This document shows, in pieces, positions 42,801 to 49,898 of a stretch of DNA of 64,000 nt. This stretch comes from Patulibacter sp. SYSU D01012 (GTDB taxonomy: Bacteria > Actinomycetota > Thermoleophilia > Solirubrobacterales > Solirubrobacteraceae), in NCBI RefSeq assembly GCF_017916475.1, contig NZ_JAFMTB010000001.1, forward strand, positions 1,950,043-2,014,042. The letters run 5' to 3'. The notes under the pieces are model-generated. The model had not been told where the DNA came from and did not search any database. It was given only the letters and a program-made list of their open reading frames with translations. How positions within the stretch are numbered: the first letter of the stretch is position 1; each line of letters begins with the position of its first letter. The position numbers were made by a program, and so were the translations under genes.

Positions 42801-43429
42801 ACCTGCGCTCGCGCCAGCACGACTCCTGGGTGCAGGTCGGCGGCATGGTCGCCGACATGCGGCGGATCAACACGCGCAAGGGCGACGTCATGCTGCGCGG
42901 CACGCTGGAGGACACGGAGACGACGATCGACCTCGTCGTCTTCCCGAAGGCCGTGCCCGAGCTCGAGCCGGTCCTCAAGCCGGACGAGGTCGTGCTGCTG
43001 CGCGGCCGCCTGGACCTGAAGGACGACGAGCGCGTGGCGCTGCTGGTGCAGAGCGCCAAGCCGTTCGCGCCGTCGAGCAAGGAGCTCGAGGCGGCGGCCG
43101 GCGCCGCCGACGCGCGCCGCGCCGAACGCGAGGCCGCCGCCGCGCCGACCGAGCTGTTCCTGCGCGTGGACGGCGCCGCCGTCCGCGAGTCGGCGCTCGG
43201 CCGCCTGAAGCACCTGCTGCGCGACCACGAGGGCGAGGCCAGCATCGTGCTGACGATCGCCACGTCGTCCGGCCCGCGCACGCTGCGGCTGGGCGACGCG
43301 TTCCGCGTCAACCCGACCCCGACGCTGCAGATGGAGCTCGAGCGCCTGTTCGGCGCCGGCGCGCTCTCGACGGCCGCCCCGGCGCCCGTGCCCGCCGCCG
43401 CGGTGCCCGAGACGCCCGTCGCGGCCTGA
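39851..43429 (+). CDS. dnaE: DNA polymerase III alpha subunit
   Basis: 1192 residues, DnaE1 type. PHP domain opens with HLHVHSEYSLLDG (about 9-21) and keeps the metal-binding histidines expected of a proofreading-competent PHP; the polymerase core has GPGRGSAAGS, the catalytic aspartates in PDIDIDF (395-401) and KMDFLGLRN, then the helix-hairpin-helix and OB-fold region (VQVGGMVADMRRI...). No separate 3'-5' exonuclease is fused, as in DnaE rather than PolC. Replicates the chromosome. GTG start; the frame is open upstream through the repeats but has no start signal. Confidence 0.96.
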   Translation: MSSPSCVHLHVHSEYSLLDGQPNIGKLVKRAAELDQPAIGLTDHGVMNGVVELYKAARKEGIKPVIGCELYLVDDHASKDKTKPNHLTVLASTTEGYKNLMRLSSVGFTDGYRRGKPTIDLRQMEQNSSGLIVLTGCLASRMCQTLADDDLAGARAHADDLVNVVGRDNVYFEVQKNGIDLQDKCNEGIVRIAREMGRPVVGTTDVHYLHREDYDTHEALLCVQTQSTLANPKMSFSTNEFYVKSNDEMAAQFAEWPDALPTTLEIAERCDVHIPLGEGSLLPRFLPEGEDEEAYLHQLVDEGLRARYGDPIPAAARERADMELGVIHRMGYDAYFLIVHDFVKWSKDHGISVGPGRGSAAGSIIAYVLGITDLDPLHYDLLFERFLNPDRVSMPDIDIDFSVRGREEVMKYVTDKYGRERVAQIVTFGRMLPRNATKDSARVQGFDYATGDRLAKLIPDPIMGKTPPLEKCLAEGTELRQAYDSDPVAKQVLDVAMGLEGTVRNAGIHAAAVVISDRDLSSVVPIQIADSKTVDEHGDKIFKRVTQFPMGPVEELGLLKMDFLGLRNLDVIQDALTIIEGSTGERIDISEIPLDDRKTYEMLARGDSIGVFQFESEGMRKAMRQVNPTEFDDLIALVALYRPGAMDQIPTYAAGKHDPNTIRIPDPRLAPIIGPTKGVILYQEQSMRIARDLAGFTPGQADDLRKAIGKKKLDKMAELEPAFREGCLQSGTHADVVDWLWQTNLNAANYSFNKSHAACYGLVSYRTAWLKANYPAEYMAALLSSVMSTKDKVPFFLNACEDMGIPVLPPDVNESDHEFTVHDGAIRFGLDAVKGVGHSAVEAIKEAREDGPFTSIWDFCERVDFRCVNGKALDSLIRCGAFSSTKATRQGMLAVVEDAQQVGKKVQQDAAAGQGSIFDFGMDDAAAGASATKASTHPPIPTAEFDQRELLAMEKEVIGLFLSAHPLKDVRDALAHKTECGLADLRSRQHDSWVQVGGMVADMRRINTRKGDVMLRGTLEDTETTIDLVVFPKAVPELEPVLKPDEVVLLRGRLDLKDDERVALLVQSAKPFAPSSKELEAAAGAADARRAEREAAAAPTELFLRVDGAAVRESALGRLKHLLRDHEGEASIVLTIATSSGPRTLRLGDAFRVNPTPTLQMELERLFGAGALSTAAPAPVPAAAVPETPVAA

Positions 43430-43440
43430 GGCCCCGAGGG

Positions 43441-43491
43441 CCGCGACGCCGTCCGTCCGTCGCCGGGCGGACGGCGTCCGCGGCGTCGCGG
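43441..43491. repeat. Nested inverted repeats between dnaE and gltX
   Basis: GACGCCGTCCG (43445-43455) pairs with CGGACGGCGTC (43468-43478), and the outer CCGCGACGCCG pairs alternatively with CGGCGTCGCGG downstream, giving two competing long hairpins 12 nt after the dnaE stop. No T tract, so either a GC-rich terminator or an RNA structure. Confidence 0.55.
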
Positions 43492-43512
43492 CGGACGGGG
43501 CGATCCCTGCCC

Positions 43513-43518
43513 TAGCCT
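43513..43518 (+). promoter_or_regulatory. Putative -10 of gltX (leaderless type)
   Basis: TAGCCT followed by 7 nt and the ATG at 43526; GGAGG inside the spacer lies right at the start codon. Confidence 0.4.
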
Positions 43519-43525
43519 CTGGAGG

Positions 43526-44899
43526 ATGCGCGTACGTTTCGCCCCGTCGCCGACGGGCAAGCTCCACGTCGGTGGGGCCCGGGCCGCCCTCTACAACTGG
43601 CTGCTCGCCCGCGGGTCCGGCGGCCAGTTCCTGCTGCGGATCGAGGACACCGACCGCGAGCGGTCGACGCCCGAGAACGTCGAGCAGATCCTCGACGCGC
43701 TGCGCTGGCTCGGCCTGGACTGGGACGGCGAGATCGACTTCCAGACGCAGCACGAGGAGCGCCACCGCGCCGTCGTGCAGCAGCTGCTGGACGAGGACAA
43801 GGCGTACCGCTCGAACGCCACCGCCGACGACGTGAAGGCGTACAAGGCCGAGCACGGGGCCGACAAGGGCTTCCGCGGGTTCGACCACCCGACGCGCTCG
43901 ACGGACGACACGGGCGCCGTGCGCCTGCGCGTGCCCGAGGGCGAGACGGTCGTCCGCGACCTCGTCCGCGGCGACACGACGTTCCGCAACGTCCACATGG
44001 ACGACCCGGTCATCGCCCGCGGCGACGGCAGCCCGCTCTACAACCTGGCGGTCGCCATCGACGACCACGACGCCGGCATCACGCACGTCGTGCGCGGCGA
44101 GGACCACCTGTCCAACACGCCGAAGCAGCTGCTCGTCTACGCCGCGCTCGGCGCTGAGGCCCCGCTCTTCGCGCACCTGCCGCTGCTGCACGGCCCCGAC
44201 GGCAAGAAGCTGTCCAAGCGCCACGGCGCCGCGTCCGTCCAGGAGCTGCGCGCCGCCGGCTACCTGCCCGACGCCGTCATCAACTACCTGGCGCTGCTCG
44301 GCTGGGGCGACGAGGACGACGAGACCGAGATCCCCCGCGAGGAGCTCGTGAAGCGCTTCGACATCGAGCGCGTGTCGAAGAACCCGGCCCGCTTCGACGA
44401 GCAGAAGCTGCGCTGGCTCAACGGCCGCTACCTCCGCGGGCAGGGCGTCGACGCGCTGACGGCGACGATCAAGGCCCACCTGGAGGAGACGGGCCACGGC
44501 CACATGGTCGCCGGTCGCGACGACCTGCTGCGGATCGCGGTCGAGATCTCGCAGGAGAAGATCAGCACCGTCGACGACTTCTGGCCGCTCGCGGGCTTCC
44601 TCTTCACGGGTCCCGTCGACGACGTGAAGGCGCAGGAGAAGTGGCTCGACGCGCCGCACCTCGAGCACCTGGCCGCCGTGCGCGACACGCTCGCCGGCGT
44701 CGAGCCGTTCTCCGTCGAGGCCGTCGACGGCGCGCTGCGGGCGCTCGTCGGCGAGCGCGGCGCGAAGGCGAAGGACGTCTTCCAGCCCCTGCGCGTCGCG
44801 CTCGCGGGGACCGCGATCTCGCCCGGGGTGTTCGAGTCCGCGGCGGCGCTCGGCCGCGACGAGACGCTGCGCCGCGTCGACGCCGCGCTGGGCCGCTAG
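43526..44899 (+). CDS. gltX: Glutamyl-tRNA synthetase
   Basis: 457 residues, class I. FAPSPTGKLHVGGARAAL holds the HIGH-type motif (HVGG) and KKLSKRHG the KMSKS-type motif; RIEDTDRERS and VVRGEDHLSNTPKQ also match. The zinc-binding cysteines seen after AYR in many homologues are missing (AYRSNATADD), and the chain has none at all, as in zinc-free GltX. It charges tRNA-Glu, possibly also tRNA-Gln in organisms using GatCAB. Domain after about residue 320 is the helical anticodon binder. Confidence 0.96.
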   Translation: MRVRFAPSPTGKLHVGGARAALYNWLLARGSGGQFLLRIEDTDRERSTPENVEQILDALRWLGLDWDGEIDFQTQHEERHRAVVQQLLDEDKAYRSNATADDVKAYKAEHGADKGFRGFDHPTRSTDDTGAVRLRVPEGETVVRDLVRGDTTFRNVHMDDPVIARGDGSPLYNLAVAIDDHDAGITHVVRGEDHLSNTPKQLLVYAALGAEAPLFAHLPLLHGPDGKKLSKRHGAASVQELRAAGYLPDAVINYLALLGWGDEDDETEIPREELVKRFDIERVSKNPARFDEQKLRWLNGRYLRGQGVDALTATIKAHLEETGHGHMVAGRDDLLRIAVEISQEKISTVDDFWPLAGFLFTGPVDDVKAQEKWLDAPHLEHLAAVRDTLAGVEPFSVEAVDGALRALVGERGAKAKDVFQPLRVALAGTAISPGVFESAAALGRDETLRRVDAALGR

Positions 44900-45046
44900 G
44901 ACCACCCGGGGCTGCGTGGTCGGTCGCCTGCGGCCGATCACCGGGACGCGGGCCGGCCGGCCGGCCCACCGGGCCCCGCCGATCGGGGAAGGCGGAACGT
45001 CCACGGCGCGCGGGCGCCGCATGCGCGGTCTCGACGCTCGTACGGT

Positions 45047-45063
45047 CCCGAATCGATTTCGGG
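45047..45063. repeat. Inverted repeat upstream of the sigma-28 promoter
   Basis: CCCGAA-TCGAT-TTCGGG, 25 bp upstream of the -35 element; possible binding site for a regulator or a weak terminator for gltX read-through. Confidence 0.4.
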
Positions 45064-45087
45064 CGCACATCTGCGGAGAACTACGGA

Positions 45088-45116
45088 CTCAAGGTGGACG
45101 AACAGGCTGCCGATAT
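45088..45116 (+). promoter_or_regulatory. Sigma-28 (FliA/SigD/WhiG-type) promoter
   Basis: CTCAAG (45088-45093), a 15-nt spacer and GCCGATAT (45109-45116) match the flagellar sigma-28 consensus in both boxes and spacing. Transcription would start about 7 nt downstream, roughly 30 nt before the GTG of the HDOD-LuxR gene. This promoter is unlike the TANNNT elements elsewhere in the window. Confidence 0.75.
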
Positions 45117-45152
45117 GTCCAGAGAGGCCCCGAAACTCCCCGAACGACGACC

Positions 45153-46280
45153 GTGACTCCTTCCTCCCCAGCCGCCCCGATCTTCCCGCCCACGTCGTCC
45201 GGTGGGGCGTCCGGTCCCGCGCCGGCCGGCCGCACGGTCGGTGGCTCGGTGCCCACGCGGCCCAACGAGCAGCACGGCCGCCGGCTGACCGCGGCGTTCG
45301 AGGCGCTCGAGGGCTTCCCGGCGCTCGCGGAGTCGCAGACCCGCCTGCTCGCCGCCCTGGACGCCGACCCGGTCGATCCCTCCGCGATCGTCGCCGCGCT
45401 CGAGAGCGACCTGGGCCTGGGCCTGGGCGTGCTGCGCGTCGCCAACCGCCTCGACACCGGCTCGGCCGGCCGCATCTCCTCGATCGCCGCCGCCGTCGAG
45501 GTCGTCACGCCGCCGTCGCTGCGCGTCCTGGCCGAGCGCACCCGCACCGTCGACTACTTCGACCGCGCCGGCTCGTGGGGCCGCGAGGCCGACTCCCACC
45601 GCCGCCACGTCGCCGCCGTCCAGTCCGCGATCCACCGCATCGCGGCGCTCGTCGACGACGTCGACGTCGACATGCTCTGCGCCGCCGCGCTGCTGCACGA
45701 CGTCGGCAAGCTCGTCCTGCTCCACGCCCACGCCGGCTACCCGGACCGCGTGCTCGTGCGCGACGCGACGCCCGAGGAGCGGATCATCGCCGAGCGCCGC
45801 GAGCTCGGCGTCGACCACGCCCTCGTCGGCGGCGTGCTCGTCCGCCGCTGGGGCCTGCCGCGCGACCTGGCACGGCTCGTCGAGCGCCACCACGCCGAGG
45901 ACCTGGACCGCGACGTCGCGATCCTGCGCCTGGCCGACCTGCTCGCCCACCACGCGCACGGCGACGAGATCTCCCCGCAGGTCCTCATGCGCGTCTCCCG
46001 CGCCATCGGGATCGACGCCTCGCCGCTGCGCGCCCTGCTCTACGACCAGGCCGTGCCGATGGTTCGGCGCTCGCGCAGCGCCCTGCCGTGCCCGCTGTCG
46101 GGGCGCGAGATGGAGGTCCTGCGTCGCCTGGCGACCGGCCGCGTCTACAAGCAGATCGCCGGCGAGCTGGGGCTCTCGACCAGCACGGTCCGCACCCACC
46201 TGCACAACATCTACGGCAAGCTCGGCGCCGTCGACCGCGCCCAGGCGGTCCTGATCGCCGTCGAGCGCGGCTGGCTCTAG
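45153..46280 (+). CDS. HDOD-domain protein with C-terminal LuxR-type DNA-binding domain
   Basis: 375 residues from a GTG. A disordered Pro/Ser/Gly head (1-40) is followed by an HDOD/HD-fold domain (about 45-300) with SRE...HRRH at 149-152, LLHDVGKL at 181-187 and RHHAED at 245-250, so the HD doublet (His182-Asp183) is kept. Residues about 315-370 form a LuxR/GerE helix-turn-helix (LSGREMEVLRRLATGRVYKQIAGELGLSTSTVRTHLHNIYGKL). No receiver domain precedes it. HDOD proteins are common in motility and c-di-GMP signalling, in line with the sigma-28 promoter. Target genes unknown. Confidence 0.85.
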   Translation: MTPSSPAAPIFPPTSSGGASGPAPAGRTVGGSVPTRPNEQHGRRLTAAFEALEGFPALAESQTRLLAALDADPVDPSAIVAALESDLGLGLGVLRVANRLDTGSAGRISSIAAAVEVVTPPSLRVLAERTRTVDYFDRAGSWGREADSHRRHVAAVQSAIHRIAALVDDVDVDMLCAAALLHDVGKLVLLHAHAGYPDRVLVRDATPEERIIAERRELGVDHALVGGVLVRRWGLPRDLARLVERHHAEDLDRDVAILRLADLLAHHAHGDEISPQVLMRVSRAIGIDASPLRALLYDQAVPMVRRSRSALPCPLSGREMEVLRRLATGRVYKQIAGELGLSTSTVRTHLHNIYGKLGAVDRAQAVLIAVERGWL

Positions 46281-46726
46281 CCCGCCCGGCCGCGCGTGGG
46301 CCGGACGGTCCACGCGCGCCACAGCAGCACCGCCACTCCCACGCCCGCGGCGTCGATGGCGACGTCCCACGGCGAGCCGACCCGGCCGCTGACGGTCGAC
46401 TGGTGCAGCTCGTCGATCGCCGCCCAGGCGATCGCGATCGCCGTCGCCGCCACCACCGCGCGGGCGCCGCGCACCGCGCCCCGCTGCGGGCGGCGATCGA
46501 GCAGCGCCCACGTCCACAGCAGCGTGAGCACCGCGTACTCGGTCATGTGCGCGCCCTTGCGCAGGACGGTGTCGATCCACCCCAGGTCGGTGGCCAGGTG
46601 GTGCTGCGCGCTGAGCGCCCAGATCACGGCCATCAGGGCGAGCGGCGGCAGCAGCCGCAGGGGACGGGGGAGGCCCGCGCCGGCGGGCCCTGGCCGCCGC
46701 GGGGCGCGCGGTCCGGTGCCTGGCAT
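46277..46726 (-). CDS. VanZ family membrane protein
   Basis: 149 residues with four transmembrane helices. LRKGAHMTEYAVLTLLWTW (the K-x-x-H...Y motif of VanZ-like proteins) and AIDELHQSTVSGRVGSPWDVAIDAAGVGVAVLL (E-x-x-Q...G-R-x-x-x-x-D-x-x-x-N/D) match VanZ. Some relatives give low-level teicoplanin resistance; most have no known role. Its stop overlaps that of the convergent HDOD-LuxR gene. Confidence 0.88.
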   Translation of the reverse strand: MPGTGPRAPRRPGPAGAGLPRPLRLLPPLALMAVIWALSAQHHLATDLGWIDTVLRKGAHMTEYAVLTLLWTWALLDRRPQRGAVRGARAVVAATAIAIAWAAIDELHQSTVSGRVGSPWDVAIDAAGVGVAVLLWRAWTVRPTRGRAG

Positions 46727-46735
46727 AGGATCAGG

Positions 46736-46741
46736 AGGGTA
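46736..46741 (-). promoter_or_regulatory. Putative -10 of the VanZ gene
   Basis: TACCCT on the minus strand, 9 nt before the ATG at 46726. Confidence 0.3.
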
Positions 46742-46797
46742 CGGGCGCCCCTGGCCCGTCGTCCTCCGGGTCCGCGTCGGCGGACCGCCGCGCACCC

Positions 46798-47193
46798 ATG
46801 CTCTCGATCACCGCCAAGTCCCCGTACGCCGTGCAGGCCCTGACCGAGCTCGGTCGGGCCGGGGGCGTGACGACGCCGGTGCCCGTGGCCGAGCTCGCCC
46901 GGCGCCGCGACATCCCCGGGCAGTTCCTCGAGCAGCTCTTCGCGACGCTCCGTCGGGCCGGGCTGCTGCGCTCGCAGCGCGGCGTCCACGGCGGCTACGT
47001 CCTGACGCGGGACGCGCGCGAGATCACCGTGCTCGAGGTCGTCGAGATGCTCGACGGGCCGCTCGGCCAGGACGCCAGCGGCGTGTTCGCCGAGGCGGCC
47101 GCGGCGGTGCGCGAGGTGCTCGGCGGGACGACCATCCAGGACGTCATCGACCGCGAGGCCCGTGAGCAGGGCCAGACGATGTACTGGATCTGA
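46798..47193 (+). CDS. Rrf2 family transcriptional regulator, cysteine-free (CymR-like)
   Basis: 131 residues. Winged helix at about 1-85 (SPYAVQALTELGR, DIPGQFLEQLFATLRRAGLLRSQRGVHGGYVL). The Fe-S cysteines of IscR and NsrR are absent; the chain has no cysteine at all, like CymR, which controls cysteine metabolism through the cysteine synthase complex. It lies 10 nt before cysK, so cysteine-responsive control is the likely job (inference from context). The TMYWI end repeats in actinobacterial Rrf2 homologues beside cysK. Confidence 0.9.
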   Translation: MLSITAKSPYAVQALTELGRAGGVTTPVPVAELARRRDIPGQFLEQLFATLRRAGLLRSQRGVHGGYVLTRDAREITVLEVVEMLDGPLGQDASGVFAEAAAAVREVLGGTTIQDVIDREAREQGQTMYWI

Positions 47194-47203
47194 GGCACGG
47201 CGG

Positions 47204-48139
47204 ATGGCGAACCACCCCATCACCGACGTCACCGGGCTCGTCGGCCGCACACCGGTCGTCCGCCTGAAGGCGCTCGAGCCCGAGGGCTCCGGCGTCGAGC
47301 TGTACGGCAAGATCGAGGCCGGCAACCCCGGCGGGTCCGTGAAGGACCGCGTGGCGCTCGCGATGGTCGAGGCGGCCGAGAAGGAGGGGCGCATCGCCCC
47401 CGGCCGCACCACGATCGTGGAGGCGACGAGCGGCAACACCGGCATCGGCCTGGCGTTCGTCGCCGCCGCCCGCGGCTACGAGCTCGTCATCACGCTGCCG
47501 CAGGGCATGAGCCGGGAGCGCGAGACGCTGCTGCGGCTGTTCGGCGCCCGCGTCGAGGTCATCGAGTCGATGGGCGGCATGACCGAGGCCGTCGAGGCCG
47601 CCCGCAAGCTCGCCGACTCGGACGACGTCTGGATGCCCGACCAGTTCGCCAACCCGGCGAACCCCGCCGCGCACCGCCGGACGACCGGTCCCGAGCTGCT
47701 CGAGCAGCTCGACCGCAGGATCGACGTGTTCGTCGCCGGGATCGGCACGGGCGGCACGATCTCGGGCGTCGGCCACGTGCTCAAGCAGCACGACGAGCGC
47801 GTGCAGGTCATCGGCGTCGAGCCGGCCTCGTCGGCCGTGCTGTCGGGCAACGCGCCCGGCCCGCACCGCATCCAGGGCATCGGCGCCGGCTTCGTCCCGC
47901 CCGTCCTGGATCGCCGCGTCATCGACGAGATCGTCCCCGTCGGCGACGAGGACGCGATCGACACCGCCTGGGCCGTCGCCCGCAAGTGCGGCGTGCTCGT
48001 CGGCCTGTCGTGCGGCGCCGCGGTCCACGCCGCCCTGCAGGTCGCCGCTCGCCCCGAGTCGCAGGGCAAGCGGATCGCCGTGATCCTGCCGGACGGCGGC
48101 GAGCGCTACGCCAGCCTGCCGTTCTTCCAGCCCCGCTGA
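47204..48139 (+). CDS. cysK: Cysteine synthase A (O-acetylserine sulfhydrylase)
   Basis: 311 residues, PLP fold type II. Schiff-base lysine in NPGGSVKDRVAL, substrate loop TSGNTGIGLAF, phosphate loop GIGTGGTISG and the terminal SCGAAVHAAL and DGGERYAS all match CysK. Makes cysteine from O-acetylserine and sulfide. Probably co-transcribed with and controlled by the preceding Rrf2 gene. The gene after it is convergent, only 10 bp away. Confidence 0.95.
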   Translation: MANHPITDVTGLVGRTPVVRLKALEPEGSGVELYGKIEAGNPGGSVKDRVALAMVEAAEKEGRIAPGRTTIVEATSGNTGIGLAFVAAARGYELVITLPQGMSRERETLLRLFGARVEVIESMGGMTEAVEAARKLADSDDVWMPDQFANPANPAAHRRTTGPELLEQLDRRIDVFVAGIGTGGTISGVGHVLKQHDERVQVIGVEPASSAVLSGNAPGPHRIQGIGAGFVPPVLDRRVIDEIVPVGDEDAIDTAWAVARKCGVLVGLSCGAAVHAALQVAARPESQGKRIAVILPDGGERYASLPFFQPR

Positions 48140-48149
48140 CGCGCGCGGC

Positions 48150-49064
48150 CTAGTAGAAGACGGTCCGGCAGCGGTGCCGGGGGTGCGCCTTGATCTCGGG
48201 GCGCTGGCCCGTGTGCCACAGCCACCGGTCGAGGTGCCGCGGCGCGACGCCGGAGCGGGCGCTCAGGCGCTCGACGGCGTGCAGCGCCGAGCAGCGCACC
48301 TCGTGCTCGGCGCGGTGGAACGGCAGCAGGTGCCCGGCGTCGATCGTCGCCGTGAGCGCGTCGTCGTAGACCAGGACGCCGGCGCAGCGCAGCACGTGCG
48401 GGACGAGGTTGTCGGCGAACATCGTCAGCTCGTCGAGGTCGCGCAGCTCGGCCAGGCCCCAGGTGTCGAGGTCGGCGCCGAGGATCTGCGCGCGCTTGTA
48501 CAGCCCGTGGTCGCGGTAGAACGGCATGCCGGCGACGAGCGCCTCGGCCAGCGTGGCCGCCGACCCGTCCGCGGCGTGGATGACGTCGAGCGCCCGGCGC
48601 CGGCCCAGCCAGCGGCCCAGGGCGCGCAGCGCCTCCGCGTACAGCGCGACGAGCGGGTGGCCGGCGGGCTGGTCGAGGGCGACGGCGACGTCGTCGGCGG
48701 TCAGCCGGCGCAGCTCGGCCGGCGACCAGGGGCCCCGGCGGCGGGCCTGGTCGGCCAGGCCCCACGCGACGGTCCAGTAGCCGCTCGAGTCGGGGCGCTT
48801 GCGCAGCGTCGGGAACCACCCGGAGCCGAAGTTGACCGCGTTGAGGGCCAGCACGTAGTCGGCGACGTCGGCGGGGTCGCCGTCGGCGCTCGTGAAGTGC
48901 CGCACCGGGTCGGGCGCGTCCTCCTCGGCGAACCGTCGCGCGGGCTCGAGGTCGATCGCGTCGAGCGCCTCCTCGTCGATCCGAACGTGGCGGGCGGCGG
49001 CGACGACCTCGGCCGCGTGCGCGCGGACCCGGTGCGGGAGCGGGGGACGGGCGGGACCGGCCAT
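48150..49064 (-). CDS. Queuosine salvage protein (DUF2419, Qng1-like)
   Basis: 304 residues carrying the near-invariant family motifs: LALNAVNFGSGWFPTLRK, SGYWTVA, MPFYRDHGLYKRAQILGADL, LTMFADNLVPHVLR, and the C-terminal RHLDRWLWHTGQRPEIKAHPRH and RTVFY. Qng1/DUF2419 proteins are nucleoside or nucleotide N-glycosylases that release queuine from queuosine 5'-phosphate for re-insertion into tRNA. Start at 49064 is supported by TAGCCT (minus, 49077-49072) 7 nt upstream. No tgt or queuosine transport gene is in the window. Confidence 0.88.
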   Translation of the reverse strand: MAGPARPPLPHRVRAHAAEVVAAARHVRIDEEALDAIDLEPARRFAEEDAPDPVRHFTSADGDPADVADYVLALNAVNFGSGWFPTLRKRPDSSGYWTVAWGLADQARRRGPWSPAELRRLTADDVAVALDQPAGHPLVALYAEALRALGRWLGRRRALDVIHAADGSAATLAEALVAGMPFYRDHGLYKRAQILGADLDTWGLAELRDLDELTMFADNLVPHVLRCAGVLVYDDALTATIDAGHLLPFHRAEHEVRCSALHAVERLSARSGVAPRHLDRWLWHTGQRPEIKAHPRHRCRTVFY

Positions 49065-49071
49065 GCGCGGC

Positions 49072-49077
49072 AGGCTA
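49072..49077 (-). promoter_or_regulatory. Putative -10 of the queuosine salvage gene (leaderless type)
   Basis: TAGCCT on the minus strand, 7 nt before the ATG at 49064. Confidence 0.45.
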
Positions 49078-49161
49078 CCGGGGGCGGGCTGCCGCACCGC
49101 CGACGCGCGGGTCAGGGCCGGGCGGGGCAGCGCGACGGGTCCGCCCGGCCGCCGGCAACGC

Positions 49162-49767
49162 TCAGTCCGGGTCGGGAAACCCCTCGGCCAGGCGGCGGAA
49201 CCCGTCGTCGAGCAGCGTCAGCAGGTCCCCGCCGTCGGCGATCCAGACGCGGAACGTGCCCGTCGAGACGCCCAGCGCGGCCTGGGCGACGAGCGTCGGC
49301 TCCAGGTCGGTCGGCCGGCCGCCGCGCCGGGCCGCCACGAACGCCGCGATCGCGTCGCACCACTCCTGGTGGCGCAGCATGGCGTGGCCCTGCAGCGCCG
49401 GGACGGTCGTGATCAGCCGCATCCGCGTCCGCAGCTCGGCCTCGGCGTCCGGGCCGTAGTCGTTGAACTGCACGACGCAGCGCCGCAGGACGGTCATGGT
49501 GGGCTCGTCGGCCGGGGCGTCGTCCAGGGACGCGCGGAAGCGGGCGACGTGGGCGGAGAAGTCGCCCCAGACGATGTCGTGCTTCGACGGGAAGTAGCGG
49601 AAGAGCGTGCGGCGGCTGATGCCCGCGGCGCGCGCGATCTCGTCGACCGTCGTCTCCTCGTAGCCCTGGCGGTCGAAGAGCGCGAGCGACGCCTGCGTGA
49701 TGGACAGCGGCGTCGTGGCGCGCGGGCGCCCGACGAGCGGTGGTCCTCCGGCCTGTGTCCGCGCCAT
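49162..49767 (-). CDS. mftR: Mycofactocin system TetR-family regulator
   Basis: 201 residues. HTH at about 25-65 (TTVDEIARAAGISRRTLFRYFPSKHDIVWGDF) matches MftR proteins well, then a helical effector domain (VRLITTVPALQGHAMLRHQEW). In mycobacteria MftR represses the mft operon and is released by long-chain acyl-CoA. Divergent from mftA; the two tandem repeats between them are the likely operator. An alternative start lies 12 bp upstream (49779). Confidence 0.92.
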   Translation of the reverse strand: MARTQAGGPPLVGRPRATTPLSITQASLALFDRQGYEETTVDEIARAAGISRRTLFRYFPSKHDIVWGDFSAHVARFRASLDDAPADEPTMTVLRRCVVQFNDYGPDAEAELRTRMRLITTVPALQGHAMLRHQEWCDAIAAFVAARRGGRPTDLEPTLVAQAALGVSTGTFRVWIADGGDLLTLLDDGFRRLAEGFPDPD

Positions 49768-49789
49768 CGCCGCCAGCATCGCACGCGGG

Positions 49790-49844
49790 GTTCCGGCACG
49801 CGATGTCGAAAGTTCTGGCATTCGGTGTCGCAACGTGGTAGAAG
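49790..49844. promoter_or_regulatory. Two adjacent 22-bp direct repeats and mft promoter
   Basis: Repeats at 49790-49811 and 49812-49833 agree at 17 of 22 positions (core GTTC-GGCA---CG-TGTCG). Their 22-bp period puts them on the same DNA face. TGGCAT (49816-49821) within the second copy and TAGAAG (49839-49844), 17 nt apart, could be the -35 and -10 of mftA, so binding of MftR here would block the operon. Confidence 0.6.
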
Positions 49845-49898
49845 TGCGCTGGCGCACACAACCCGCCGGCCCGCGCCCCGGCCGTGAGGAGCACAGCG

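Noticed and set aside
39626-45070. 1814-codon open frame on the minus strand opposite dnaE and gltX
   Set aside because: Antisense of two certain housekeeping genes, no recognisable motif, repetitive Val/Arg/Asp/Leu composition.
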